DNA from: Halobaculum sp. XH14
Lineage (GTDB): Archaea > Halobacteriota > Halobacteria > Halobacteriales > Haloferacaceae
Assembly: GCF_032116555.1 (NCBI RefSeq)
Contig: NZ_CP134949.1
Location: 1,860,001 to 1,924,000 of the forward strand
DNA length: 64,000 nucleotides
Reading direction: 5' to 3'
The position numbers and the translations under genes were made by a program. The notes beneath the pieces are model-generated. The model had not been told where the DNA came from and did not search any database. It worked only from the letters and a program-made list of their open reading frames with translations. Below are positions 24,963 to 33,471 of this stretch, in pieces. Position 1 is the stretch's first letter. Every line of letters starts with the position of its first letter.

Positions 24963-25685
24963 CTACAACCCCCGCAGTTCCTCCAGCGACTCCTCCAGGG
25001 GTGCGGTCGAGACGGCCAGCGAGAAGCCGTCCACGGCGGCGAGGTCGGCCGCGTGGTCCCACAGCGCCTCCTCGTCGAGGCCGTGGAGCACCACCGCGTT
25101 CGGCGTCGGGGTGACGACCCGGAGCGCCACGAGCGGCGACTCGCCGCGCGTGACGCCGGTGAACACGAGCGCGCGGTCGGTCGACTGGCCGTACAGCCGG
25201 TAGAACTCCTCGCTGGAGAGCGACGTGATCGCCTGGATGCTGTTGATGACCGTGTGGCCGTTGACGGTGTCGCGCTCGCCGGCGACGATCTCGGTCGCGT
25301 CGAGCGCGTCGTACACCCGCCCCGTCGGGAGCGCGGTCGGGTACTCCCGGATGTCGCGCACGATGTCGGACTCGAAGCCGGCAGAGACCACCCGGGCGTA
25401 CTGGCGGATGCGGCTCCCGCCGCGGCCCTCGTCGATGTCCAGCAGCGCGTTGACGACCCGGGAGACGAGGCCGATGCCGGGCGATTCCCGGCGGCCGCTC
25501 TCGTAGTCCGAGACGACCGACGAGGAGACGTCCATCGCGTCCGCGAGCGCCGTCTGTGAGACGTCGAAGTCGGTCCGCCACTTGCGAAGCGTCGCGCCCG
25601 GATCCGACGAGAGCGCGATCTCGCCGGCGATGCGGCGGGCGAGTTCGGCCCGCGGGCCGTCGCCATCGCCGGCTCCCGGATTCAT
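24963..25685 (-). CDS. XRE-type helix-turn-helix regulator
   Basis: 240 residues from ATG 25685; a longer frame to 25922 is open but a TATA-like cttatc about 27 nt upstream of 25685 and the loss of normal composition fix the start. The helix-turn-helix covers about residues 33-68 (FDVSQTALADAMDVSSSVVS), with a recognition helix of Cro type. A ~170-residue C-terminal domain containing SIQAITSLSSEEFYRLYG probably senses a ligand or dimerises. It is convergent with hmgB, a neighbourhood I recall in other haloarchaea, so regulation of the mevalonate pathway is possible but not shown. Confidence 0.85.
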   Translation of the reverse strand: MNPGAGDGDGPRAELARRIAGEIALSSDPGATLRKWRTDFDVSQTALADAMDVSSSVVSDYESGRRESPGIGLVSRVVNALLDIDEGRGGSRIRQYARVVSAGFESDIVRDIREYPTALPTGRVYDALDATEIVAGERDTVNGHTVINSIQAITSLSSEEFYRLYGQSTDRALVFTGVTRGESPLVALRVVTPTPNAVVLHGLDEEALWDHAADLAAVDGFSLAVSTAPLEESLEELRGL

Positions 25686-25765
25686 GCTCCCCCGTCCGGT
25701 CACCTGCCCGATAAGCGTGTCGGAGGCGGGGAAAACGCCTTGCCCGACGGGAACCAAGATGGGGT

Positions 25766-26410
25766 GTGCCGTCCACGCTCGTCCACGTCGCGCTCGCCGG
25801 CCTCCTCGCCGCGGCGCTGCTGCCAGACCGGTACGCGACGCGCGGCGCGATGCTCGCCGTCCTGCTCGCCGCCGCGCTGCCGGACCTCGACTCGCTCGTC
25901 TCGCCGGTGCTCGCGGGCGCACACCGATCGCTCGGGCACAACGTCCTCCTGCCGGCCCTCGTCACCGTCGCGCTCGGATACGACCTCCGCGTCCGGGACT
26001 CCTCGCGGCTCCGCGACCGGTTCGGGACCGCCGCGAGTCCCGTCGCCTGGACCTGCCTCGCCGCGTTCCTGCTCGCGGGCGTCGGCCTCGATTACGTGAG
26101 TAACGGCGTGAACCTGTTCTGGCCGGTCCACGATCGGTTCTACTCGCTGAACGGCGACCTGCTCCTGTCCAGTCGGCGCGGCGTCGTCCAGAGCTTCGTG
26201 GACCTCTCGCCCCCGACCGAGTCCGAACCGGTACGGACGACCGAGAACCTCCACTACAGCACGGGCGTCGACCCGTCCCCGGGGGTCGAATCCGGCACCG
26301 TCGACCGCGTGTTTCCGGTCGTGAGCGCCGGCTGGCAGCTCCTGCTGGTCGCGGTCGGAGCCCTCGCCGTCGCGCTCAAACTCCGACGGGGGCCCACGGT
26401 TCGTGACTGA
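25766..26410 (+). CDS. Membrane-bound metal-dependent hydrolase, YdjM-like
   Basis: 214 residues from GTG 25766 (no in-frame ATG nearby). Hydrophobic segments lie at about 8-22, 28-45, 60-75, 92-112 and 180-198. The short motifs HVALAG, LPDLDSL and HRSLGHN resemble the His/Asp pattern of the YdjM/LexA-regulated inner-membrane hydrolase family (DUF457-like). The catalytic role of the family is poorly defined. It is divergent from the XRE regulator and followed by a GNAT gene 78 nt downstream. Confidence 0.72.
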   Translation: MPSTLVHVALAGLLAAALLPDRYATRGAMLAVLLAAALPDLDSLVSPVLAGAHRSLGHNVLLPALVTVALGYDLRVRDSSRLRDRFGTAASPVAWTCLAAFLLAGVGLDYVSNGVNLFWPVHDRFYSLNGDLLLSSRRGVVQSFVDLSPPTESEPVRTTENLHYSTGVDPSPGVESGTVDRVFPVVSAGWQLLLVAVGALAVALKLRRGPTVRD

Positions 26411-26488
26411 CCGACGGCTCCGTCGCTCCCGACGGTCGCGGCCCGCCGACACCGGCGGATTGAACCCGGGCCACCTCGACCGTCCCGC

Positions 26489-26980
26489 ATGGACGTGCGA
26501 CCGTTCGAGGACGGCGACGGCGACGCGCTCTGGGAACTGAAGCGCGGGTTCGAGACCGGCCTCGGCGAGGGCACCGGCGGCCCCGACAAGGCGGCGACAT
26601 ACGAGGAAAAGCTGACCGACGAGTACCGGGTTCGCTGGCTCTCGTGGGTGAAACGCTGCGTCGCCGAGGACGCCCGGACGGTGTCGGTGGCCGCGGCCGG
26701 GGACGGGGCGGAACTTGTCGGGTACGCGTTCCTGCTCCCGGAGTCGCTCGCGTTCGTCTGGGACGCCGCGGTGCTGAACGAGATCTACGTGCTCCCCGAA
26801 CACCGCGGGACGGGCGTCGCGGACGACCTGATGGACGCAGCGCTCGACGCCGCGAGCGCCCAGGACCTGCCGCTCGACCGGCTAGTGCTCGACGTGGATC
26901 GGACGAACGAACGGGCGCGGGCGTTCTACGAGCGGTACGGCTTCACCCACTGGGGCGAGATAGTCGCCCGCGACCTCTGA
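26489..26980 (+). CDS. GNAT-family N-acetyltransferase
   Basis: 163 residues. The acetyl-CoA motif A is VLPEHRGTGVADDLMD (about 108-123) and motif B is LVLDVDRTNERARAFYERYG near the C-terminus. The length fits a single GNAT domain. The acceptor (amine, peptide N-terminus or small molecule) cannot be inferred. Convergent with the following membrane protein gene, with only 7 nt between stops. Confidence 0.88.
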   Translation: MDVRPFEDGDGDALWELKRGFETGLGEGTGGPDKAATYEEKLTDEYRVRWLSWVKRCVAEDARTVSVAAAGDGAELVGYAFLLPESLAFVWDAAVLNEIYVLPEHRGTGVADDLMDAALDAASAQDLPLDRLVLDVDRTNERARAFYERYGFTHWGEIVARDL

Positions 26981-26987
26981 ACCGCGG

Positions 26988-27563
26988 CTACTCCAGCAAC
27001 GAACCGATCGCCCCGCCGGCGGCCCCGAACACCGCGGGGTAGACGATCCCCGCGAGCAGGACCCCCGTAACGTAGTCGGGGTGGACGCTGCTTCCGTCGC
27101 CCGTCCCGTACGCGAAGAGGAACGTCCCGACGAGCGCGAGCAGCGCGTACGCCGGGACGACCGCGAGCCCGGCAACCGCGCCCCCGCCCGCGTCGCCCGC
27201 GTTCGCGTACGCCGAGGCCGCGAACCCCGCGAGCAGCAGTGCGAGCGGCGGCAGCACGTACAGCAGCGTGAGCGACCCGCCGTCGGCGCTGGCGATGAAG
27301 TTCTCCGCCCGCCGGCCGCCAAAGCCCGGGATCAACACGTCGACGAAGTGGGCGTTGTAGAAGTACCAGCCTACCCCGGTCCAGACCGGGATCGGATCGC
27401 CCCCGAACAGGTCCACCAGCGCGTTGATCCCGCTCAGTCGCTCCCTGACCGACCCGGACTGCCAGACGTACGTGACCAGGTAGCCGAGGACGTACGCCCC
27501 CAGGCCGGCCGCCGTGCCTATCGCAAACGGTACGCGATCGCTAATCCCCCCTGAACGTGCCAT
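26988..27563 (-). CDS. Five- or six-TM membrane protein (DUF7978-like)
   Basis: 191 residues from ATG 27563. Hydrophobic segments lie at about 11-33, 57-75, 97-117, 128-148 and 166-188. GWYFYNAHFVDVLIPG is a conserved central motif of a haloarchaeal family I recall as DUF7978, sometimes labelled transporter without evidence. No binding or catalytic motif is seen. Divergent from the amidohydrolase gene with a 100-nt spacer. Confidence 0.72.
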   Translation of the reverse strand: MARSGGISDRVPFAIGTAAGLGAYVLGYLVTYVWQSGSVRERLSGINALVDLFGGDPIPVWTGVGWYFYNAHFVDVLIPGFGGRRAENFIASADGGSLTLLYVLPPLALLLAGFAASAYANAGDAGGGAVAGLAVVPAYALLALVGTFLFAYGTGDGSSVHPDYVTGVLLAGIVYPAVFGAAGGAIGSLLE

Positions 27564-27663
27564 GCCACCTCCTGGTCGGCACCGGGACAAATTCTTTCTG
27601 GCAGCTGTCACTGAATGATAACGAGTCGCAACCGTCTTGGTGGCCACGCCCACAGCATCGGGT

Positions 27664-28896
27664 ATGCTCCTCCGGGAACTCACGCTGGTCGACGGAGACG
27701 GCAGCAGACGGGGGGACCTCCGGGTCGCGGACGGCGAACTCGTCGCCGTCGGCGACCTCGAAGCGCGTGACGACGAGAGCGTCGTCGACCTTCCCGACGT
27801 CGTCGCCCTGCCGGGGCTCGTGGACGCACACGTCCACTTTTCCCTGTCGGGCGAACGGACCGTGGACGAGGTCGCGGCGATGGGCGACGCCGAACTCGCG
27901 CTGGTCGAGGCCCGAAACGCGCGGGCGACGCTCGAATCCGGCGTCACGGGCGTCCGAGCGATGGGCGCGCGGGACGTGGACGTCCGGGTGCGCGACCGCA
28001 TCGACGACGGCGACGTGCCGGGCCCACGCACGGTCGCCAACTGCCGCTCGATCACCGCCACGGGCGGTCACGGCCACCACCTCGGGCGGGAGATCACCGG
28101 CCCGACCGACGCCCGCCGCGCGGTCCGCGAGCAGTCGAAGCTCGGCGCGGAGTTCATCAAGTTCATGGTCACCGGTGGGGTGACGACCCCCGGAACGGAT
28201 CCGGACGCCGTCGCGCTCACCGACGCCGAACTCGACGCGCTCGTCGACGAGGCGAACCGGCACGGGATGCACACCGCGACCCACGCTCACGGCGCCGCCG
28301 GCGTGAAAGCCGCGGTGGGGGCGGGGGTCGACACGGTCGAACACGGGACGTTCCTCGACGGGGAGGCGATCGACCTCATGCTGGCCGGGGACGTGACGCT
28401 CGTCCCGACGCTTTCGGCACCGTATCACATCGTCCGGAACGTCGAGGCCGCGACCGAGGACGTCCGGCGAAAGACCGAGCACGTGTACGAGCGCCACATC
28501 GACTCGTTCCGCCGGGCCGTGGAGGCCGGCGTCCGAATCGCGGGCGGGACCGACGCGGGGACGCCGTTCAACATGCACGGCGGCAACGCGGCGGAGGTCG
28601 CGTTCATGAGCGAGTACGGAATGACGACGTCGGAGGCCATCGAGGCGATGACGGCCACGGCCGCCGACGTGATCGGTCTCGACGGACAGGGGACGCTCGA
28701 ACCGGGAACGGACGCGGACCTCCTGCTCTGTTCGACCGATCCCGTCGAGGACCCGACGGCGCTCAACGACCCGAGCGTCGTCATACAGGGCGGGGAAGTC
28801 GTCGCCGGCGGCGACCCGGAACTGCGTCGCGCCGTCGCCGACGCAGTCCGGGGCGAGGCCGACTCGGACCGGGAGCCCGTGACGACGCGACCCTAG
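27664..28896 (+). CDS. Metal-dependent amidohydrolase (imidazolonepropionase-like)
   Basis: 410 residues from ATG 27664. Amidohydrolase metal ligands are in order: DAHVHFS (H56, H58), a likely carbamylated Lys in FIKFMVTGG, HTATHAHG, DTVEHGTF and GGTDAGTPF. The C-terminal half closes the small beta-sandwich with GTLEPGTDADLLLC. This is the HutI/prolidase-type subfamily, which hydrolyses cyclic amides or dipeptides with two Zn ions; the actual substrate is unknown. The gene stands alone, without amino-acid degradation genes nearby. Confidence 0.88.
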   Translation: MLLRELTLVDGDGSRRGDLRVADGELVAVGDLEARDDESVVDLPDVVALPGLVDAHVHFSLSGERTVDEVAAMGDAELALVEARNARATLESGVTGVRAMGARDVDVRVRDRIDDGDVPGPRTVANCRSITATGGHGHHLGREITGPTDARRAVREQSKLGAEFIKFMVTGGVTTPGTDPDAVALTDAELDALVDEANRHGMHTATHAHGAAGVKAAVGAGVDTVEHGTFLDGEAIDLMLAGDVTLVPTLSAPYHIVRNVEAATEDVRRKTEHVYERHIDSFRRAVEAGVRIAGGTDAGTPFNMHGGNAAEVAFMSEYGMTTSEAIEAMTATAADVIGLDGQGTLEPGTDADLLLCSTDPVEDPTALNDPSVVIQGGEVVAGGDPELRRAVADAVRGEADSDREPVTTRP

Positions 28897-29288
28897 TCGG
28901 GCACGGCGGTCCCGCCGTCGGTGGCGTCGAGCCATTCGTCCCGCAAGGGGAGCATCCTTCCTCCTCCGAAACCGACCCGTCTTCCTCCGTGAGCCGGTTC
29001 CGGTAGCGGCTCTCGCGTACGCCGCCGAGTCGCTCGAGTAGTTCGTGATCGCCCGTTCGCTCCTTCCGTTCTCGGGGTCGTGGCCGACGGTGACGACGTC
29101 GGGGGCGAGCCGGTCGAACTCGCTGTTCGACCAGGGCGGTCGCACGTTCGCCGGGGGAGCCCCGGCTTCCGAACCGCTTCCTGAGCCAGCGGTCCAAACA
29201 GACACGGTACGGTGCGGCGAGGTCGACGGAGTCGGGCGACCGGTGCTCGGACCTGAGCCGCTCCGTCTCGATGGCCGCCGGGAACGGG
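28897..29288 (-). pseudogene. Gap with possible acetyltransferase remnant
   Basis: No intact gene is found in this 392-nt stretch. On the minus strand, directly after the stop of the GNAT gene at 29289, one frame (29284-29198) reads FPAAIETERLR followed by SPDSVDLAAPYRVC, which resembles the opening of the neighbouring GNAT protein (MFPERILTDRLRLD...NPLAFYEHA). An ATG is missing (CCG in its place), and the frame then shifts. Further along, another frame reads SDSAAYARA, like ESAAYAVF of the intact copy. This suggests a decayed tandem duplicate, but similarity is short and judged by eye. Confidence 0.35.
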
Positions 29289-29924
29289 CTACTCGTCGAG
29301 GTTCTCGACGAACCGCGCGACCGCCCCGTCGCCGACGGAATCGCGCCACTCTGCCTGCGACACCGAAAAGCGGAGGACGTCGCGAGGGTCCTCGCCGTCC
29401 GGGACGATCTCGTTCCGGAGGCGCCCCTCGCGGCGACCGCCCATCCGGTCGACGTACTTCTCGATGGCCCTCACCGACTGCTCGTTCTCCGGGAACACCG
29501 AGACGGCGAGCAGTTCGAGGTCGAGTCGGGCGAACGCGAGTTCGGCCAGCGCGAGCGCCCGTTCGCCCGAGTAGCCCCGACCCCAGAACGGCTTGCGGAG
29601 CCAGATGCCGAGCGTCCCGGTTCGTTTCTCCCAGTCGAGGTGGAGCCCGGTGTTGCCCGCGTACTCGCCCGCGCCGGCCTCGCCCTCGCGCGGGAACACG
29701 GCGTAGGCCGCGCTCTCGCGCTCCTCCCAGCCCTCCCGGAACCCCTCGAGCACGTCGTGTGACTCCTTCGGGTGCCGATGTGGCTGCCACGAGAGGAACT
29801 CGCACTCCTCGGCGACGGTGCCGCTCCGTCCCGCTCCGGCGTGTTCGTAGAACGCCAGCGGGTTGACGGCGGCGTCGTGGCGGTCGAGGCGGAGGCGATC
29901 GGTGAGGATGCGCTCGGGGAACAT
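29289..29924 (-). CDS. GNAT-family N-acetyltransferase, RimJ/RimL type
   Basis: 211 residues. The opening LTDRLRLDRHD and the core GTLGIWLRKPFWGRGYSGER carry the RimJ/L acetyl-CoA loop (GRGYSGE); SVFPENEQSVRAIEKYVDRM is motif B. Such enzymes acetylate ribosomal-protein N-termini or small amines; the acceptor is unknown. Upstream spacer of 158 nt is shared with the divergent glutaredoxin gene. A possible degenerate paralogue follows it. Confidence 0.88.
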   Translation of the reverse strand: MFPERILTDRLRLDRHDAAVNPLAFYEHAGAGRSGTVAEECEFLSWQPHRHPKESHDVLEGFREGWEERESAAYAVFPREGEAGAGEYAGNTGLHLDWEKRTGTLGIWLRKPFWGRGYSGERALALAELAFARLDLELLAVSVFPENEQSVRAIEKYVDRMGGRREGRLRNEIVPDGEDPRDVLRFSVSQAEWRDSVGDGAVARFVENLDE

Positions 29925-30046
29925 ACCGGGGTGGTCACGTCCGGGGACAAAAGACCTTCCTCGGGTGTGTCACGACGGGGCGCGGCGGGGGAGCAGTTAT
30001 CCGACGCCGCGTCGCCTCGGCGGTCCCGACACACGACCGCTCCGAG

Positions 30047-30053
30047 GTTTAAG
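30047..30053 (+). promoter_or_regulatory. TATA box of glutaredoxin gene
   Basis: The bases gtttaag are centred about 33 nt upstream of ATG 30083, so the transcript would have a very short leader. Confidence 0.5.
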
Positions 30054-30082
30054 TGTCATCACCCCCTACGCGACGGTGACGC

Positions 30083-30340
30083 ATGTCCGACATCACGCTG
30101 TACGAACTCGAAGGGTGCCCGTACTGTGCGAAGGTGAAGAACAAGCTCGCCGAACTCGACATCGACTACGACTCCGAGATGGTCCCCCGTTCACACGCCG
30201 AACGGACTGAAGTGGAGGAGGTGAGCGGGCAGACCGGCGTGCCCGTCATCGTCGACGAGGAACACGACGTGGACGGGATGGCCGAATCGGACGACATCGT
30301 CCGGTACCTCGAGGAGACATACGGGTCGGGTGCGGCGTAG
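30083..30340 (+). CDS. Glutaredoxin-family thiol oxidoreductase
   Basis: 85 residues, one thioredoxin-fold domain. The redox motif CPYC is at residues 12-15, the cis-Pro is in TGVPVIVDE and the C-terminal helix contains SDDIVRYLEE. Reduces disulfides in the cytoplasm; haloarchaea use gamma-glutamylcysteine instead of glutathione, so that thiol is the likely partner. Similar short proteins are labelled glutathione S-transferase N-terminal domain or glutaredoxin. Convergent with the regulator at 30363. Confidence 0.9.
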   Translation: MSDITLYELEGCPYCAKVKNKLAELDIDYDSEMVPRSHAERTEVEEVSGQTGVPVIVDEEHDVDGMAESDDIVRYLEETYGSGAA

Positions 30341-30362
30341 CGCGGAAACCGAAACCCGGGGC

Positions 30363-31349
30363 TCAGGCTTCCTGCGGTTCCTCTGAGCGCTCCCGGATGA
30401 GTTCGCGGACGCGCTCGGGGTCGTCCGTCTCGGCGAGTTCCTCGACGGAAACGATCGCGGTGCCGTCGAGCGACTCCCGCTTCGAGCGTTCCTCGGTGAA
30501 GTAGACCGCCCGCGTGCGGGTGACCCGCCCGAGCGAGGCCATCAGCCTGGCGCGCTTGGCGGCCGTCTTGGTGAACGACGAGTGGCCGGTGAGCAGCGTG
30601 AACGGGACCTCCGGCCGGTCGTCCTCCTCGGCGTTTTCGCTCACCGCCTTGAACGGCGCGCGCTGGGTGGGGTGGACGACGAAGCCCGCGCGCGAGAGCA
30701 CGGCGTGGACGTGTTCGTCGTCGGGGTCGACCGCCGGCGGCTCCGGGGTCGGGTCCGCCTCGCGGACCTCCTCTGCGCCCTCCATGACGTTCACCGGGTC
30801 CGAGAACGGGCGGTCGAACAGCTCCTCAAGCTGGACTGCGACCTCGACGGAGGCGTTCATCCCGTCCTCGTACTTGGCGACCGTGCGCCGGGAGACGCCG
30901 AGTTCGTCGGCCAGGCGGCCGAGGCTCCAGTCGCGCTCCTTTCGCTCGTCCGCGACGAGGCTGCCGTCGATGTTGACGTAGAGGCCCCCTGGCGCGGCGT
31001 AGATGAGCGGCGGCACCTCCTCGACGAGCAGGTCGTACAGCGTGTCGGGGTGGATGGCCGGCACGCCGTGTCGGAAGTACACGACGCCCGGATTGATGTC
31101 CTCGTCGCGGGTCCGGAGCCCGACCACCATCGGCGTCGCCGAGAGGTAGCTGCCGAGCCGACGCATCTCCGCGCCGGTCGGGCCGTCGAAGGCGTCGACG
31201 TTGCCGAGCACTTTCAGGAGGAGCAGGTCCTCGCCGCGACGGGCCGCCAGGTCGAAGCTCTTGGGTCGAACCGAACAGCGCTCGCTGACGAGGAACCCAG
31301 CGTCGCTGAGCATGGCCGTGACGTTGCCGACCACCGCCGTTCGGGACAT
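30363..31349 (-). CDS. Archaeal HTH-type transcriptional regulator (XRE helix-turn-helix, conserved family)
   Basis: 328 residues. A central Cro-type helix-turn-helix (about 140-175, [20 protein letters not shown]) is flanked by an N-terminal nuclease-like alpha/beta domain ([20 protein letters not shown], about 30-49) and a C-terminal domain. This three-part layout matches the conserved archaeal putative HTH-type regulatory protein family; targets are unknown. A palindromic catatatg sits about 27 nt upstream of its ATG, so its mRNA is probably leaderless and the site may also be an operator. Confidence 0.88.
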   Translation of the reverse strand: MSRTAVVGNVTAMLSDAGFLVSERCSVRPKSFDLAARRGEDLLLLKVLGNVDAFDGPTGAEMRRLGSYLSATPMVVGLRTRDEDINPGVVYFRHGVPAIHPDTLYDLLVEEVPPLIYAAPGGLYVNIDGSLVADERKERDWSLGRLADELGVSRRTVAKYEDGMNASVEVAVQLEELFDRPFSDPVNVMEGAEEVREADPTPEPPAVDPDDEHVHAVLSRAGFVVHPTQRAPFKAVSENAEEDDRPEVPFTLLTGHSSFTKTAAKRARLMASLGRVTRTRAVYFTEERSKRESLDGTAIVSVEELAETDDPERVRELIRERSEEPQEA

Positions 31350-31372
31350 GATGTATGGTAAGTCAACGCGCC

Positions 31373-31380
31373 CATATATG
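31373..31380 (-). promoter_or_regulatory. TATA box of HTH regulator gene
   Basis: The 8-bp palindrome catatatg is centred 27 nt upstream of ATG 31349 on the minus strand, the standard distance for a leaderless haloarchaeal mRNA. Confidence 0.6.
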
Positions 31381-31450
31381 CGTTGTGCCGCGCTGGTCCC
31401 ACCTGTTCCCGACGCCGTCCTGCCTTCGCGGCGTTCCGTCGGCGGTACGA

Positions 31451-31458
31451 CTAAATAC
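31451..31458 (+). promoter_or_regulatory. TATA box of tiaS
   Basis: The bases ctaaatac are centred about 27 nt upstream of ATG 31481. This argues for ATG 31481 over the longer open frame that begins at 31355. Confidence 0.6.
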
Positions 31459-31480
31459 GAGTAATCGACGCGAAAGCCCC

Positions 31481-32836
31481 ATGCCCGACCGCCGTCTCAC
31501 TCCGTCCGTGACGGTCATCGGCCTCGACGACACGGACTCCCGTACGGCGGGGATGTGCACCACGTACCTCGCCGCGCTCGTCGCCGAAGCCATCGCTGAC
31601 GCGGGCGGCGCAGTCGAGCGCCGCGTCCTCGTCCGCCTGAACCCCGCCGTCGAGCACAAGACCCGCGGCAACGCCGCCCTCGCGGTTCACGCCGACGTCG
31701 CCGCCGACCGCGCGTTCGAGATCGCGGCCGACCTCGTCGACGAGTACGCCGTCGCCGAGGACGCACGGACCAGTCCGGGTCTCGTCGTCGCCGACGCGGA
31801 CCCCGAGTCGATCCCCGACCGAGTCGCCGAGTTCTCGCGGGCGGCGGTTCGGCGACGTCACGACCTGCCCGACGCGCTCGAACTGGCTGACGACGCCGGC
31901 TTCCGCCACCGCGGCTGGGGAGCGAAGACCGGAGACGGGACGCCGGGGCGCGGCCGGATCGGCGCCCTCGCGGCCGTCGGTGCCTGGCCGGCCATCGCCG
32001 ACCGAACGGTCGAGCACATCAGCTACCGCGAGTTCGACCGCTGCGGGACGCCACGCGACGTCGACGTCGATTCCGCGTTCGCGGCCGCCGACCGGGAGTA
32101 TCCGGACGCCTGGGACACCGTGGACCGCGGGACCGACGAAGCCGTCTGCGTGCCGAACGCGCCCGGCCCGATCCTCTTCGGCGTCCGCGGGGACGACGAC
32201 GACGCTGTACGACGGGTCGCGGACGGCATCGACGCCGAACCCGTCGAGCGGACCGCGCTGTTCCACACGAACCAGGGAACCGACGCCCACCTCGCCGACG
32301 CCGGCCTCCACGAGGTCCGGGACGGACGGGGCTACCGAGTGACGGGCGAGGTCGTCGAGGCGCCGGAGACGCGACGGGGCGGCCACGTGTTTCTCACGCT
32401 CGGCAGCGGCCGTCCCGCCGGCGCGTCCGACGGCGATGACGGGGGGGACACCGTCGAACTCGACTGCGTCGCGTTCGCGCCGACCGGTCGGTTCCGCTGG
32501 CACGTTCGGAAGCTGATCGAGGGCGATCGCGTCACCGCCTGCGGGGAGGTCGACGAGGGGACGCTGAAACTGGAGAAGTTCGCGGTCCGCTCGCTCGTCG
32601 AAACGGAGCGGGTCGTCCCGTCGTGTCCCGACTGCGACCTCTCGATGGAGTCAGCGGGCGCGGACCAGGGCTACCGATGTCAGGACTGCGGGACGGCGCG
32701 CGCGGGGAAGGTGGAACGGGACCGGCCCCGCGAACTCGAACTCGGCTGGTACGAGGTCCCGCCGACCGCACGACGACACGTTTCGAAACCCCTGATCCGC
32801 GGCGGCTTCGACGCGCCGACCCACCCCGAGCGATGA
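31481..32836 (+). CDS. tiaS: tRNA(Ile2) 2-agmatinylcytidine synthetase TiaS
   Basis: 451 residues. The N-terminus carries [17 protein letters not shown] (14-30), the hallmark of TiaS, followed by a domain with [14 protein letters not shown] central OB-fold-like region (about 285-380) and a C-terminal zinc ribbon (CPDC then CQDC) complete the standard order. The enzyme uses ATP and agmatine to modify C34 of tRNA-Ile(CAU) so it reads AUA, an essential archaeal decoding step. Length and domains are complete. Convergent with the Nudix gene (21 nt between stops). Confidence 0.93.
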   Translation: MPDRRLTPSVTVIGLDDTDSRTAGMCTTYLAALVAEAIADAGGAVERRVLVRLNPAVEHKTRGNAALAVHADVAADRAFEIAADLVDEYAVAEDARTSPGLVVADADPESIPDRVAEFSRAAVRRRHDLPDALELADDAGFRHRGWGAKTGDGTPGRGRIGALAAVGAWPAIADRTVEHISYREFDRCGTPRDVDVDSAFAAADREYPDAWDTVDRGTDEAVCVPNAPGPILFGVRGDDDDAVRRVADGIDAEPVERTALFHTNQGTDAHLADAGLHEVRDGRGYRVTGEVVEAPETRRGGHVFLTLGSGRPAGASDGDDGGDTVELDCVAFAPTGRFRWHVRKLIEGDRVTACGEVDEGTLKLEKFAVRSLVETERVVPSCPDCDLSMESAGADQGYRCQDCGTARAGKVERDRPRELELGWYEVPPTARRHVSKPLIRGGFDAPTHPER

Positions 32837-32857
32837 CGGCACCGCCGCCGGCGAGCG

Positions 32858-33379
32858 TCAGTCGAAGTGGCCGCTCGCCTCCCACAGCAGGTCGCCGTCG
32901 AGCGGGGCGACGCCACTCTCCGTCCCGACGAACCAGTCCGGTACGGCAAAGCGCGCGTCGCTCACTTCCCGGCCGGCGGTCGGGTCGCCCTCCGTGTCCG
33001 ACCGGCGGACGACGTACCTGATCGCCACGACGCCCGTGCCGCCGCGTTCGACGTGGTCGGTGCGGAGCAGTTCCAGGTCCTCGACGTCGACGCTGACGCC
33101 CGTCTCCTCCCGGAGTTCCCGGGCCGCGCCGACGGCCGGCGGCTCGTCGTACTCAATGTTGCCGCCCGGGATCCCCCAGGTCCCGAAGTCGGGCTCGGTC
33201 GCGCGCTCGACGAGGAGCACGCGCTCGCCGTCGGCGACCGCGACGCCGGCGACGGGCTTGCTGTTCTGCCAGACGACGCGGTCGCAGTCGGGACAGTGCC
33301 GGCGGTCGCGGTTCTCGACGCGCACCCGGTCGAGTTCCGTCCCGCAGACCGGACAGTGGTCCCCGGGGACCGTGATCAC
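32858..33379 (-). CDS. Nudix hydrolase with zinc ribbon
   Basis: 173 residues from GTG 33379. An N-terminal zinc ribbon has C9, C12, C29 and C32. The Nudix box fits GX5EX7REUXEEXGU: GNIEYDE, seven residues, then RELREETGV (about 73-95). The combination resembles NudC/NADH pyrophosphatase-like or ADP-ribose-type Nudix proteins and predicts hydrolysis of a nucleoside diphosphate linked to another group, with Mg2+. Substrate unknown. It lies 92 nt downstream of the threonine synthase gene end on the same strand... reading order threonine synthase then Nudix. Confidence 0.88.
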   Translation of the reverse strand: MITVPGDHCPVCGTELDRVRVENRDRRHCPDCDRVVWQNSKPVAGVAVADGERVLLVERATEPDFGTWGIPGGNIEYDEPPAVGAARELREETGVSVDVEDLELLRTDHVERGGTGVVAIRYVVRRSDTEGDPTAGREVSDARFAVPDWFVGTESGVAPLDGDLLWEASGHFD

Positions 33380-33471
33380 GAGTCGTCACCCGAGGCCCGG
33401 CGCATACCATCCCCTGACGGTCGGAGCGAGCGGCTCATCAGCGGTCCCGTCGGGTGCCGCCGCCGAAAAGG

